A DNA stretch of 36,353 nucleotides from contig NZ_SJDM01000029.1 of the NCBI RefSeq assembly GCF_004761865.1, positions 1 through 36,353 of the forward strand. The letters run 5' to 3'. Made by a program: the position numbers and the translations under genes. Within the stretch, counting starts at the first letter, position 1, and each line of letters opens with the position of its first letter. The DNA is from Crenalkalicoccus roseus. Its GTDB lineage: Bacteria; Pseudomonadota; Alphaproteobacteria; Acetobacterales; Acetobacteraceae. The notes under the pieces were generated by a model. That model searched no databases. It worked only from the letters and a program-made list of their open reading frames with translations, and was not told the origin of the DNA. This document shows positions 15,517 to 23,138 of this stretch, in pieces.

Positions 15517-15538
15517 ACTGTGACATAAGAGCCACAGT
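15517..15538. promoter_or_regulatory. Inverted repeat in the spacer, possible regulator site
   Basis: ACTGTG (15517-15522) and CACAGT (15533-15538) form a 6-bp inverted repeat with a 10-bp spacer, about 35 bp upstream of the small RNA's -35 box. The position fits an upstream regulator site. It does not match the CRP/FNR spacing. Confidence 0.3.
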
Positions 15539-15595
15539 GATGCCCGCAGGGCGCGCTCCCGCGGCAGGCGTGAGCGGCGCCTCAGGCCTCCGGCA

Positions 15596-16729
15596 TCACT
15601 CCCGCCCCAGCACCTCGCGGTTGTGCTCGCCCACGGCGGGGGCGGGGAGGCGGGAGCGCGGGCGCTCCCGGTCGAAGGAGATCGGCAGCCCCACCACCCG
15701 CACCCCGCTGCCGGGCAGGGCCTGCACCATGTCCACGGCGGCGAACTGCTCCGTCGCGCAGAGTTCGCCGATGTCGTTCACCGGGCTGCAGGGCACCCCG
15801 GCCGCCTCCAGCGCCGCGAGCCAGTGGGCGCGGGTGTTGGTGCGCAGCACCTCGGCGATCAGCGGGATCAGCGCGGCCTTGTTGCGCACCCGGTCGCGCC
15901 CCCGGGCGAAGCGTGGATCCTCCGCCCATTCCGGGTGGCCGAGCACCCCGGCGCAGCGGGCCCACAGCCGGTCGTTCCCGGCGGCGAGGCAGAGCGGGCG
16001 GTCGGCGGTGTCGAACACCTGGTAAGGCACGATCACGGCGCCGCCGGTGCCGTGCCGCCTCGGCACCTCGCCGGTGGCGAGGTGGGTGTTCACCTGCCCC
16101 TCCACCCAGTGCACCGCGGTTTCGAACAGGGAGGTGTCCACGATGCAGCCGCGCCCCGTGCGGTCGCGCCGGCGCAACGCCGCCAGCGCGCCGATCACGG
16201 TGAACATGCCCGTCGCCTTGTCGTTGATCGAGGCGCCGCAGAAGGTGGGCGGGTCCTCCGGCCGGCCGGTGACGGACATCATGCCGCCATAGGCCTGCAG
16301 CAGCGGGTCGAAGCCGGGCTTCAGCTTCATCGGCCCCACGGCGCCGAAGGCCCAGATCGAGCAGTAGATCAGCCGCGGGTGCCGCTCCAGCATCGCCCCG
16401 GGGCCGATGCCGAGCTCCTCCACCACGCCGGGGCGGAGGTTCTGGATTAGGATGTCGGCCCCCTCGCACAGGCGGTGCAGCGCCTCGACATCCGCCGGCG
16501 CCTTCAGGTCCAGCGTCACGCTGCGCTTGTTGCGGTTCTGGCCGTGGAAGTAGAGCGAGGTCTCGCCGTCCGGCCCGAAGGGCGGACCCCAGGCGCGCGC
16601 GTCGTCGCCCTCGGGCTTCTCCACCTTGATCACCTCGGCGCCCATGTCGGCGAGGATAGCGCCGGCGAGCGGCCCGGCGAGGGCCTGGCCCACCTCGATC
16701 ACGCGAAGACCCTCGAGCGGCAGCATCAT
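15596..16729 (-). CDS. CaiB/BaiF-family (class III) CoA-transferase
   Basis: 377 residues of the family that moves CoA between acyl-CoA and a free acid (formyl-CoA:oxalate, carnitine, succinyl-CoA and others). Motifs are the N-terminal LRVIEVGQALAGPLAGAILA, VIKVEKPEGDDARAWGPPFG, the nucleotide-loop region RNKRSVTLDLKAP, and the catalytic Asp in PGFDPLLQAYGG (Asp141). The ATG at 16729 is preceded by GGAGGG and a promoter-like CTGGCG, 17 bp, TATCCT (16783-16755). Substrates are unknown; no adjacent decarboxylase or dehydrogenase narrows them. The gene is convergent with the small-RNA spacer, its stop 58 bp from the 15517-15538 inverted repeat. A second, different family member lies at 26548. 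Confidence 0.93.
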   Translation of the reverse strand: MMLPLEGLRVIEVGQALAGPLAGAILADMGAEVIKVEKPEGDDARAWGPPFGPDGETSLYFHGQNRNKRSVTLDLKAPADVEALHRLCEGADILIQNLRPGVVEELGIGPGAMLERHPRLIYCSIWAFGAVGPMKLKPGFDPLLQAYGGMMSVTGRPEDPPTFCGASINDKATGMFTVIGALAALRRRDRTGRGCIVDTSLFETAVHWVEGQVNTHLATGEVPRRHGTGGAVIVPYQVFDTADRPLCLAAGNDRLWARCAGVLGHPEWAEDPRFARGRDRVRNKAALIPLIAEVLRTNTRAHWLAALEAAGVPCSPVNDIGELCATEQFAAVDMVQALPGSGVRVVGLPISFDRERPRSRLPAPAVGEHNREVLGRE

Positions 16730-16754
16730 GCGGCGTCCCTCCTGTTGTCGCGGC

Positions 16755-16783
16755 AGGATAGGGGCGGGGGCCGAGACCGCCAG
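16755..16783 (-). promoter_or_regulatory. Putative promoter of the CoA-transferase gene
   Basis: Minus strand: CTGGCG (16783-16778), exactly 17 bp, then TATCCT (16760-16755), 25 bp before the ATG. The same two boxes and spacing occur before the sulfatase gene. Confidence 0.5.
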
Positions 16784-16809
16784 AGGGGTCATGCGCGGCC
16801 GGGCGGCCT

Positions 16810-17556
16810 TCAGCCCGGGTCGAGGGCGATGGTGCGCATCAGCACCCTTCCTCCCGCCTCGGCCAGCTGGCGCGCGGTGCCGAACAGATAGACCATCTCC
16901 CAGCCCAGCACGAACAGGCCGAGGATCACCAGCGAGGGGCGCCGGGCGTCCAGACGGCCCAGCCAAGACCATGCGGGTCTCGGCAGCGGCATCCAAAGGA
17001 CGAATCCGGTCACCGCCACGCCGAGCGCCAGGCCGGCAAGAATGTCCGAGACGTAGTGGGCGCCGAGCAGGATGCGGGGCAGGCAGATGCCGAACAGCCC
17101 CCAGGCCGCCGCCAGCAGGCCGAGTGGCCGCGACGCCGCCCAAATCGCCATGACGAGCGCGGCGACGAGCGCCGCGTGGTCGGAGGGCAGGGAGCTCCAG
17201 CTTTCCAGCCCGATCGGGTGCTCGAAGGGGAAGGCGTCGGGCTGCGCGGTGAACGGCCGTGGCCGCATCGGCAGGGCGTTCTGCAGCAGGCGACCAATTG
17301 CGAGCGATGCCGCGATCCCGAGCATGCCGCGCACCACGAGGCACGGGGCGGCAAGGCTGCCGCCCTCCCCTGCGGGGCTGGCGCGCCGGAACCAGGTGTA
17401 GAACAGCAGCAGCACCAGGGGCCCCATCTTGATCAGGCTGATCTGCAGGAGCCCGAGGATCCGGTTCAGGAGGACGGTGCCGGGGCTGACGGGGTCCAGC
17501 GCATCGACGGCGGCGATGGCCAGATGATCAACCGACTCAATCCATTCCATTGCCAC
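16810..17556 (-). CDS. PAP2-family membrane phosphatase
   Basis: 248 residues with about five to six membrane helices (for example LGLLQISLIKMGPLVLLLFY, GLLAAAWGLFGICLPRILLG). The three acid-phosphatase motifs of the PAP2 superfamily are visible: a reduced first motif around PMRPRPF (the leading Lys is not conserved), SSLPSDHA (His127) and RILLGAHYVSD (Arg161, His167, Asp171). Such enzymes dephosphorylate lipid phosphates such as undecaprenyl pyrophosphate or phosphatidic acid. The C-terminus has one more helix (LVILGLFVLGWEMVYLFG). The start is uncertain between ATG 17556 and the Met two codons later; no ribosome-binding site is clear. Confidence 0.88.
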   Translation of the reverse strand: MAMEWIESVDHLAIAAVDALDPVSPGTVLLNRILGLLQISLIKMGPLVLLLFYTWFRRASPAGEGGSLAAPCLVVRGMLGIAASLAIGRLLQNALPMRPRPFTAQPDAFPFEHPIGLESWSSLPSDHAALVAALVMAIWAASRPLGLLAAAWGLFGICLPRILLGAHYVSDILAGLALGVAVTGFVLWMPLPRPAWSWLGRLDARRPSLVILGLFVLGWEMVYLFGTARQLAEAGGRVLMRTIALDPG

Positions 17557-17637
17557 ATGATGTCACTTTTCCGGCCGCACGCCACTCCCTTGGCGAGGGC
17601 GGATCGCCGCGCGGACGCCGGGGCCGGGCCGGCGAGG

Positions 17638-17666
17638 CTTGGCGGCGCGCCGGCCTCGCTTATCCT
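17638..17666 (+). promoter_or_regulatory. Putative promoter of the amidohydrolase_2 gene
   Basis: CTTGGC (17638-17643), 17 bp, TATCCT (17661-17666), 32 bp before the ATG at 17699. It is the same pattern as upstream of the CoA-transferase and sulfatase genes. Confidence 0.5.
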
Positions 17667-17698
17667 GGACGCGGAAACGTCCAGGGGAACGGCCCGAG

Positions 17699-18736
17699 AT
17701 GAGCAGCGCCGGCACGCACGCCCATTACGTCCCGGTCCGCGAGGAGTGGCTTGCCCGGCGCAGCGAGGAGGCGATCGAGCCCGCGCTGCCGATCATCGAT
17801 CCCCACCACCACCTCTGGGACCGTCCCGGTTGGCGCTACCTGCTGCCGGAGCTGCTGGCGGATCTGGACCAGGGGCACAATGTCGTCGCCACCGTCTTCG
17901 TGCAGTGCCGCGCCATGCACCGCGCCGAGGGGCCGGAGGAATTCCGCCCGGTCGGCGAGACGGAGTTCGCCAACGGCATCGCGGCGATGAGCGCCTCCGG
18001 CGGCTATGGCCCGGCCAGGGTCTGCGCCGGCATCGTCGGCCATGCCGACCTGATGCTCGGCGCCCGCGTGCGCGCGGTGCTGGAGGCGCACATCCGGGCC
18101 GGGGGCGGCCGCTTCCGCGGCATCCGCCACATCGCTGCCTGGGATCCCGACCCGGTGGTGATGAACCCCGCCTACCAGCCGCCGCGGGACATGCTGGCGC
18201 GCCGGGAATTCCGCGAGGGCTTCGCGGCGCTCGCCCCGCTCGGCCTCTCCTTCGACGCCTGGCTCTACCACCCGCAGATCCCGGAGCTGACGGCGTTGGC
18301 GCGCGCCTTCCCGGAGACGCCGATCGTGCTCGACCATCTCGGCGGACCGCTCGGCATCCGCGGCTATGCCGGCAGGCGCGAGGAGGTCTTCGCCGCCTGG
18401 AAGGCCGCGATGGCCGAGCTCGCCACCTGCCCCAAGGTGCACGTCAAGCTCGGCGGGCTCGGCATGCGGATCAACGGCTTCGGCTTCGAGGCGGCGGCGG
18501 ACCCGCCCTCCTCCGACGCGCTGGTCGCCGCCTGGAAGCCCTGGATCGAGACCGCCATCGGGCTGTTCGGCGCCGAGCGCTGCATGTTCGAGAGCAACTT
18601 CCCGGTGGACAAGGGCAGCTACGGCTACGGCGTGTTCTGGAACGCGTGCAAGAAGCTCGCCGCCGGCGCCAGCGCCGGGGAGAAGGCGGCGCTGTTCCAC
18701 GGCACCGCCGCGCGCGTCTACCGCCTGGAGCCCTGA
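17699..18736 (+). CDS. Amidohydrolase_2-family metal-dependent hydrolase
   Basis: 345 residues of the TIM-barrel amidohydrolase_2 family (lactonases, decarboxylases and LigI-like enzymes). The metal HxH motif is in PIIDPHHHLWDRPGW (His36, His38). Later conserved points are FRGIRHIAAWDPDP, PIVLDHLGGPLG, and the C-terminal ERCMFESNFPVDKGSYGYG, which carries the active-site Asp. AGGGGAACGG precedes the ATG; a Met 20 codons earlier is less likely. The MFS carrier gene starts 7 bp after its stop, so the pair probably imports and hydrolyses one compound. The natural substrate is unknown; a dicarboxylic lactone or related aromatic breakdown product is plausible. Confidence 0.92.
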   Translation: MSSAGTHAHYVPVREEWLARRSEEAIEPALPIIDPHHHLWDRPGWRYLLPELLADLDQGHNVVATVFVQCRAMHRAEGPEEFRPVGETEFANGIAAMSASGGYGPARVCAGIVGHADLMLGARVRAVLEAHIRAGGGRFRGIRHIAAWDPDPVVMNPAYQPPRDMLARREFREGFAALAPLGLSFDAWLYHPQIPELTALARAFPETPIVLDHLGGPLGIRGYAGRREEVFAAWKAAMAELATCPKVHVKLGGLGMRINGFGFEAAADPPSSDALVAAWKPWIETAIGLFGAERCMFESNFPVDKGSYGYGVFWNACKKLAAGASAGEKAALFHGTAARVYRLEP

Positions 18737-18743
18737 GCGCGCA

Positions 18744-20027
18744 ATGCGGCCTGGGACGCGAGGCTATGTCGCCGCCATCGTCGCGGCGCAGGCGCTGGTG
18801 CAGATCGGCGCCTTCACGCTGCCGGCGCTGCTGCCGCACTACATGGCGGCCTGGTCGCTCAGCGCCACCGAGGCGGGGTGGCTGATCGGCATCTTCTTCG
18901 CCGCCTATGTCGCCGCGGTGCCGGTGCTGATGGCGCTGACCGACCGGCTGCCGGCGCGCAGCATCTACCTGATCGGCAGCGGGCTGACCGCGCTTTCCCA
19001 TCTCGGCTTCGCCGTCCTGGCGGAGGGGTTCTGGTCGGCGCTGGCGCTCCGGGCGCTGGCCGGCATCGGCTGGGCCGGGGCCTACATGCCGGGGCTGAAG
19101 GCGATCGCCGACCCGCTCTCGGGCAACGCGCAGTCCCGCGCCGTCTCGCTCCACGCCGCCGGGGTGGGCATCTCCGGCGCCTGCTCCTTCCTGGTCGCGG
19201 GGGTGGTGGACGCGCTGGCGGGACCGGAGGCGGCCTTCCTCGTGGTCGGGATGGCGGCGGCGCTCGGCTTCGGCATCGCGCTCGCGGTGATGCCCGGCAC
19301 GCGCCCGGCGCCGGCGGAGGGGCCGCGGCGAGCGCTGCTCGATTTCCGCCCGGTCTTCCGCAACCGCCGGGCGCTCGCCTGGATCGCCGGCTACACGGTC
19401 CACACCTGGGAGATGGCGGCCTTGCGCGCCTGGGCCGTCACCTTCCTCGCCGTCGCCGCGGCGGGGGGAGGAGGGGTGCCGGGCTGGATGCCGGACCCGA
19501 CCGCGCTGTTCACCCTGGCCGGGCTGCTCGGCATCCTGGTCTCGCTCGCCGGCAACGAGGCGGCGCAGCGGCGCGGGCGGCAGCGCGTGGTGACCTGGGC
19601 GATGGCGAGCGCGGCGGCGCTGTCGCTCGCCACCGGCTGGATGGCGGGCGTCTCCTTCACCCTGGCCCTGGTGCTGGTGCTGGCCTGGAACGCGGCGATC
19701 TACCTCGACAGCGCGGCGCTGACGGCGGGGACGGTGCAGGCGGCGGGGCCGGGGCTGCGCGGCGCCACCATGGGGCTGCACTCCATGGCGGGCTACGCCG
19801 GCGGCTTCGTTGGGCCGCTCGGCGTCGGGCTGGCGCTCGATCTCGCGGGCGGGGATGGCGCGCTCGGCTGGGGCCTCGCCTTCGGCCACCTGGCGCCGGT
19901 CACGCTGCTCGGCCTGTTCGTGCTGCGCCGGCTCGGACGGGAGGGCGCCGCGCCGCCGCTCAGCGCGCCGGAAGCGGCCGCAGAGGCGCCTCCTCCCCGG
20001 CCGGCAGCGGCACGCGGGAAACGTTGA
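18744..20027 (+). CDS. MFS transporter
   Basis: 427 residues with the twelve-helix MFS layout. The first helix (GYVAAIVAAQALVQIGAFTL) follows a short N-terminus, the loop 2-3 motif appears as ALTDRLPARSIYLIG, and a central loop (PAPAEGPRRALLDF) separates the two six-helix halves. It has an Ala/Pro-rich cytoplasmic tail. The start ATG lies 7 bp after the amidohydrolase stop, with no spacer for a promoter, so the two genes are one operon and the carrier probably takes up the hydrolase's substrate. The last 68 bp overlap the 3' end of the convergent carboxymuconolactone-decarboxylase-like gene. Confidence 0.92.
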   Translation: MRPGTRGYVAAIVAAQALVQIGAFTLPALLPHYMAAWSLSATEAGWLIGIFFAAYVAAVPVLMALTDRLPARSIYLIGSGLTALSHLGFAVLAEGFWSALALRALAGIGWAGAYMPGLKAIADPLSGNAQSRAVSLHAAGVGISGACSFLVAGVVDALAGPEAAFLVVGMAAALGFGIALAVMPGTRPAPAEGPRRALLDFRPVFRNRRALAWIAGYTVHTWEMAALRAWAVTFLAVAAAGGGGVPGWMPDPTALFTLAGLLGILVSLAGNEAAQRRGRQRVVTWAMASAAALSLATGWMAGVSFTLALVLVLAWNAAIYLDSAALTAGTVQAAGPGLRGATMGLHSMAGYAGGFVGPLGVGLALDLAGGDGALGWGLAFGHLAPVTLLGLFVLRRLGREGAAPPLSAPEAAAEAPPPRPAAARGKR

Positions 20028-20550
20028 GCACCATCGAGACCAGCACGTAGTAGCCGCTGACCGCGACCAGCTCGACCACGCCCTGCTCGCCGAAGCGCTG
20101 CACCGCCTTCGCGTAGGTGGCGTCGGAGACGCCGCGGTCGCGGTGCAGCTCGGTGCAGAAGGTCCAGACGATGCGCTGGTCCTCGTCCATCCCCTCGGGC
20201 TCGCGCCCCTCGGCCACCGCCCGGGCGATGGCGGGCGGCAGGCCGGCCTCCATGGCCAGGCGATGGTGCGCGTACCACTCGAACTGCGCCGTCCACTGCC
20301 GCGCCGTGATCAGGATGGCGAGTTCCTTGAGGGCCGGCGGCAGCACGCTGTGGAAGCGGAGATACTCGCCGAGGGACTGCACGCGGTCGGCGACGGGGGG
20401 GCTGCGCAGCAGGGCGGCGAAGGGGCCGCGGATGCTGCCGCGCGGGCCGGCCGTGATCGCCTCCGCCACCCGCCTCTGCTCCGCGCTCATCCGTTCGGGC
20501 GGGATGGCGGGCAGGCGCTCCGGCCCCGCGTGGGTGGTGCTGTCGGTCAT
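19960..20550 (-). CDS. Carboxymuconolactone decarboxylase-family protein
   Basis: 196 residues with an AhpD/CMD-like helical fold. The core segment, LPPALKELAILITARQWTAQ then FEWYAHHRLAMEAGLP, carries the conserved Glu/His pattern. It lacks the CxxC of AhpD peroxidase-type members, so a peroxidase-like role is unlikely; a decarboxylase or lactone-related role is possible. AGGAGGGAGG lies just upstream of the ATG at 20550. Its 3' end overlaps the MFS gene. The neighbouring amidohydrolase_2 and the sulfatase/monooxygenase cluster suggest breakdown of an aromatic compound, but this is inferred from position. Confidence 0.9.
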   Translation of the reverse strand: MTDSTTHAGPERLPAIPPERMSAEQRRVAEAITAGPRGSIRGPFAALLRSPPVADRVQSLGEYLRFHSVLPPALKELAILITARQWTAQFEWYAHHRLAMEAGLPPAIARAVAEGREPEGMDEDQRIVWTFCTELHRDRGVSDATYAKAVQRFGEQGVVELVAVSGYYVLVSMVLNVSRVPLPAGEEAPLRPLPAR

Positions 20551-20691
20551 GGGTTCCTCCCTCCTGGCCCCCGCAGGATGCCCGCGGGGCGGGAGGGCGG
20601 CAAATTCGCCGCCCGCGCGGGGCGGAAAACGCGCCCGCCCGCTTGCGCCGGGCGCCGCGCGTCGCCACCTGCGGCGCATCGTCAACAACCG

Positions 20692-20705
20692 AAAGGAGGT
20701 GATCC
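20692..20705 (+). promoter_or_regulatory. Exceptionally long Shine-Dalgarno sequence
   Basis: AAAGGAGGTGATCC is a perfect complement of the last 14 nt of bacterial 16S rRNA; with the next two bases (AG) it reaches 16 nt. The GGAGG core is 7 nt before the GTG start of the microprotein, the right spacing for initiation. No other leader in the window comes near this length; typical ones match 5-6 nt. Confidence 0.85.
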
Positions 20706-20706
20706 A

Positions 20707-20784
20707 GTGTCTCATTGTCTGAAGGCGGGTGCCGCGCGCGCGGCCTGGATCATCGTCCCTGCCACTGCGGGGATGGCTTCCTGA
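20707..20784 (+). CDS. 25-residue microprotein with full-length Shine-Dalgarno leader
   Basis: GTG start, stop at 20782-20784. The product reads MSHCLKAGAARAAWIIVPA followed by TAGMAS: a short basic start with one Cys, then a hydrophobic stretch (AAWIIVPATAGMA) too short for a confident membrane helix. The leader matches the 3' end of 16S rRNA over 16 nt and sits at ideal spacing. A 15-bp stem hairpin follows 32 bp after the stop, so the gene looks like a stand-alone short transcript. I recognise no family. It lies in the 378-bp spacer between divergent genes, upstream of the sulfatase but probably on its own promoter. It could be a regulatory leader peptide, a real small protein or a ribosome-titrating RNA. 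Confidence 0.62.
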   Translation: MSHCLKAGAARAAWIIVPATAGMAS

Positions 20785-20816
20785 GCCGACCGGCGGGCCA
20801 CCCCCGTCACGCAATG

Positions 20817-20850
20817 GGAAGGCCCCGGCGGGACGCCGCCGGGGCCTTCC
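20817..20850 (+). terminator. Strong stem-loop after the microprotein
   Basis: GGAAGGCCCCGGCGG (20817-20831), GACG, CCGCCGGGGCCTTCC (20836-20850) is a perfect 15-bp stem with a tetraloop. The T-run is missing, so termination may be Rho-assisted. It separates the microprotein from the sulfatase promoter. Confidence 0.65.
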
Positions 20851-20869
20851 GCCATTCTCCGGGCCGCTT

Positions 20870-20898
20870 CTGGCGCGCCGCGACGCCGCCGCTATCCT
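20870..20898 (+). promoter_or_regulatory. Putative promoter of the sulfatase gene
   Basis: CTGGCG (20870-20875), 17 bp, TATCCT (20893-20898), 30 bp before the ATG at 20929. Both boxes and spacing match the minus-strand promoter at 16755-16783. Confidence 0.55.
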
Positions 20899-20928
20899 GC
20901 CCGGCGGCAGGGCCGGGGAGGGAGGCGC

Positions 20929-22491
20929 ATGTCCATCCGCAACGTGCTGTTCGTGATGTGCGACCAGCTCCGCTGGGACCATCTCTCCTGCGCCGGCCAC
21001 CCGCATCTGCGCACGCCGAACATCGACGCGCTGGCGCGCCGCGGCGTGCGCTTCCCCAACGCCTTCGTGCAGAGCGGCATCTGCGGCCCATCGCGCATGT
21101 CCTTCTACACCGGCCGCTACGTCGCCTCGCATGGCGCCACGCACAACCGCGTGCCGCTCTCGGTGGGCGAGGTGACGCTGGGCTGGCACCTGCGGGAGAG
21201 CGGGCGCACCCTGGCGCTCGCCGGCAAGACGCATGTGCTGCCGGACGCGCACGGCATGCGCCGGCTGCTGCTCGACGGGCAGCACGACCTCGCCGCGCTG
21301 CTGCGCGAGGGCTGGTTCACCCTCGTGGACCGCCACGACGGCCACCATGCCGAGCCCGACAGCGCCTACGCCCACTGGCTGCGCGCCCGGGGCTACGACA
21401 GCCCCGATCCCTGGACCGACTACGTCATCGCGGTGGAGGATGCGGAGGGGCGGGTGCTCTCCGGCTGGAAGATGCGCAACCTCCGCCTGCCCGCCCGCGT
21501 GCGCGAGGAGCACAGCGAGACCGCCTACACCACCGATCGCGCGCTCGACTTCATGGCGCGGCAGGGCGACGCACCCTGGGTGCTGCACCTCTCCTACGTG
21601 AAGCCGCACTGGCCCTATGTCGCACCCGCGCCCTACCACGCCCTGTACCGGCCGGAGCACTGCCTGCCGGTGCGGCGCCACCCCGCCGAGCGCGGCGAGG
21701 GGGCGCACCCGGTGTTCCGCGAGTTCCAGAACGAGGAGGTGGCGGAGAGCTTCCGCAGCGAGGAGGCCATCGCCACCATCCGCCCCGCCTATCAGGGCCT
21801 CGTCAGGCAGGTGGACGACCATCTGGGGCGGGTGTGGGAGGCGATGGAGAGGCTCGGCCGGTGGCGGGACACGCTGGTGATCTTCACCTCCGACCACGGC
21901 GACTATCTCGGCGACCATTGGCTCGGCGAGAAGGAGCTGTTCCACGACTGCATCCAGAAGGTGCCCTTCCTGCTCTACGACCCCACCGCCGCGGCGGACG
22001 CCACGCGCGGCACCGAGGATCCGCGGCTGGTCGAGGCGGTGGACGTGGTGCCCACCATCCTCGATGCGCTCGGCTGCGACCCGGCGCCGCACCTGATCGA
22101 GGGGCGGTCGCTGCTGCCCCTGCTGCGGGGCGAGGCGCCGGCTTGGCGCGAGGCGGTGTTCAGCGAGCTCGACTGGACCTTCCGCGGCGCGCGCCGGCGG
22201 CTCGGCCTGCCGGTCGGACAGCACTACGCCTGGATGGTCCGCACGGGGCGGTGGAAATACGTCCACTGGACCGGCGGGCTCCGCCCGCAGCTCTTCGACC
22301 TCGCGGCCGATCCGCAGGAGTTCCACGACCTCGGCGCCGAGTCCTCGCTCGAGGGCGTGCGGGAGGAGATGCGGCGGCGGCTGCTCGCCTGGTTCTGCGG
22401 CCTGAAGAACCGCACCACCCTCACCTGGCCGGAGGCGGAGTTCCGCACCGACCGCCACAAGGCGGCCGGCGTGTTCTACGGCGAGTGGTGA
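20929..22491 (+). CDS. Sulfatase-family hydrolase, phosphonate monoester hydrolase-like
   Basis: 520 residues of the alkaline phosphatase superfamily. The metal ligands in FVMCDQLRWDHL (Asp12) and FTSDHGDYLGDH, and the modification motif ICGPSRMSFYTGR with Cys52 (the C-x-P-S-R pattern that becomes formylglycine), are intact. The segments KPHWPYVAPAPYHALYRPE, YQGLVRQVDDHLGRVWEAM and WKYVHW closely recall Rhizobium/Burkholderia phosphonate monoester hydrolases rather than classic arylsulfatases, so phosphonate monoesters, phosphodiesters or sulfate esters are all possible substrates. There is no signal peptide, so it is cytoplasmic. No formylglycine-generating enzyme gene is in the window. The GGAGGGAGG leader supports the ATG. 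It is convergent with the flavin reductase gene. Confidence 0.92.
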   Translation: MSIRNVLFVMCDQLRWDHLSCAGHPHLRTPNIDALARRGVRFPNAFVQSGICGPSRMSFYTGRYVASHGATHNRVPLSVGEVTLGWHLRESGRTLALAGKTHVLPDAHGMRRLLLDGQHDLAALLREGWFTLVDRHDGHHAEPDSAYAHWLRARGYDSPDPWTDYVIAVEDAEGRVLSGWKMRNLRLPARVREEHSETAYTTDRALDFMARQGDAPWVLHLSYVKPHWPYVAPAPYHALYRPEHCLPVRRHPAERGEGAHPVFREFQNEEVAESFRSEEAIATIRPAYQGLVRQVDDHLGRVWEAMERLGRWRDTLVIFTSDHGDYLGDHWLGEKELFHDCIQKVPFLLYDPTAAADATRGTEDPRLVEAVDVVPTILDALGCDPAPHLIEGRSLLPLLRGEAPAWREAVFSELDWTFRGARRRLGLPVGQHYAWMVRTGRWKYVHWTGGLRPQLFDLAADPQEFHDLGAESSLEGVREEMRRRLLAWFCGLKNRTTLTWPEAEFRTDRHKAAGVFYGEW

Positions 22492-22565
22492 CCCCTGCCA
22501 GGCCTCGCGGATCGCGGCCATCCCTCCTCGGATGCCGGCGCGCGCCCGGCGGCGGGGATCCGGGA

Positions 22566-23069
22566 TCAGCCGGGCGGCGCCTTGCGCACCGCGTGGTAGT
22601 CGCGGCCGAAATAGATCAGCCCGGCCTCGTGCGGGCTGCCCTGGCGGATCGCCTCGACCTCGGCGAAGATCACGCAGTGGGTGCCCTTCTCCACGATGTC
22701 GGAGACGCGGCAGTCGAAGGACACCACGGCGCCCTCCAGGATCGGCGCGCCGGTGGCGAGGGTGGTCCAGGTGCCGGCGTCGAAGCGCTCCAGCATCGAG
22801 CATCTGGTGGCGCCGGCGAAGACCAGGCAGGTCTCCCGCTGCGAGGCGGCGACGACGTTCACCCCGAGCACGCCGTTCGCCTTCAGCGCCGGCGCGGCGG
22901 TGGCGTTGCGGTTCATGCAGACCAGCAGCATCGGCGGCTCGTCGGTCACGCTGCACACCGCGCTGGCGGTGAAGCCGCCGCGGCCGGCCGGCCCGTCGGT
23001 GGTGATGATGTTCACCGCGGCGCCCAGCCGCGCCATGGCGTCGCGGAATTCCTGCCGCGTGACCGGCAT
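22566..23069 (-). CDS. Flavin reductase-like protein (HpaC/RutF type)
   Basis: 167 residues of the flavin reductase domain family: VTRQEFRDAMARLGAAVNII, FTASAVCSVTDEPPMLLVCM, FGVN-type motif LGVNVVAASQ and the C-terminal GTHCVIFAEVEAI. These short enzymes reduce FMN or FAD with NAD(P)H for a partner monooxygenase. The partner may be the acyl-CoA-dehydrogenase-fold monooxygenase at 24600, on the same strand 1.5 kb away but separated by two genes. ATG 23069 is preferred; an in-frame ATG 12 codons earlier exists. It is convergent with the sulfatase; a GGC/CGCG hairpin (22502-22520) lies in the gap. Confidence 0.9.
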   Translation of the reverse strand: MPVTRQEFRDAMARLGAAVNIITTDGPAGRGGFTASAVCSVTDEPPMLLVCMNRNATAAPALKANGVLGVNVVAASQRETCLVFAGATRCSMLERFDAGTWTTLATGAPILEGAVVSFDCRVSDIVEKGTHCVIFAEVEAIRQGSPHEAGLIYFGRDYHAVRKAPPG

Positions 23070-23138
23070 GCGCGCACCCCTTCTCGTCCAAACCGATTTA
23101 AGCACGGCCCGTCGGCGGGGAAACCCGGGCGGCTGCGG

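Noticed and set aside
15521-15536. CRP/FNR binding site in TGTGACATAAGAGCCACA
   Set aside because: The half-sites are not spaced as in TGTGA-N6-TCACA; only the plain inverted repeat is reported.
17580-17600. Fifth copy of the dispersed repeat at GGCGAGGGCGGATCGC
   Set aside because: Only part of one palindrome arm is present and the middle block is missing, so chance similarity in GC-rich DNA is likely.
20691-20708. A fragment of a 16S rRNA gene in antisense
   Set aside because: Identity to the 16S 3' end stops after about 17 nt. The flanks do not match rRNA, and the segment is placed correctly before a start codon.
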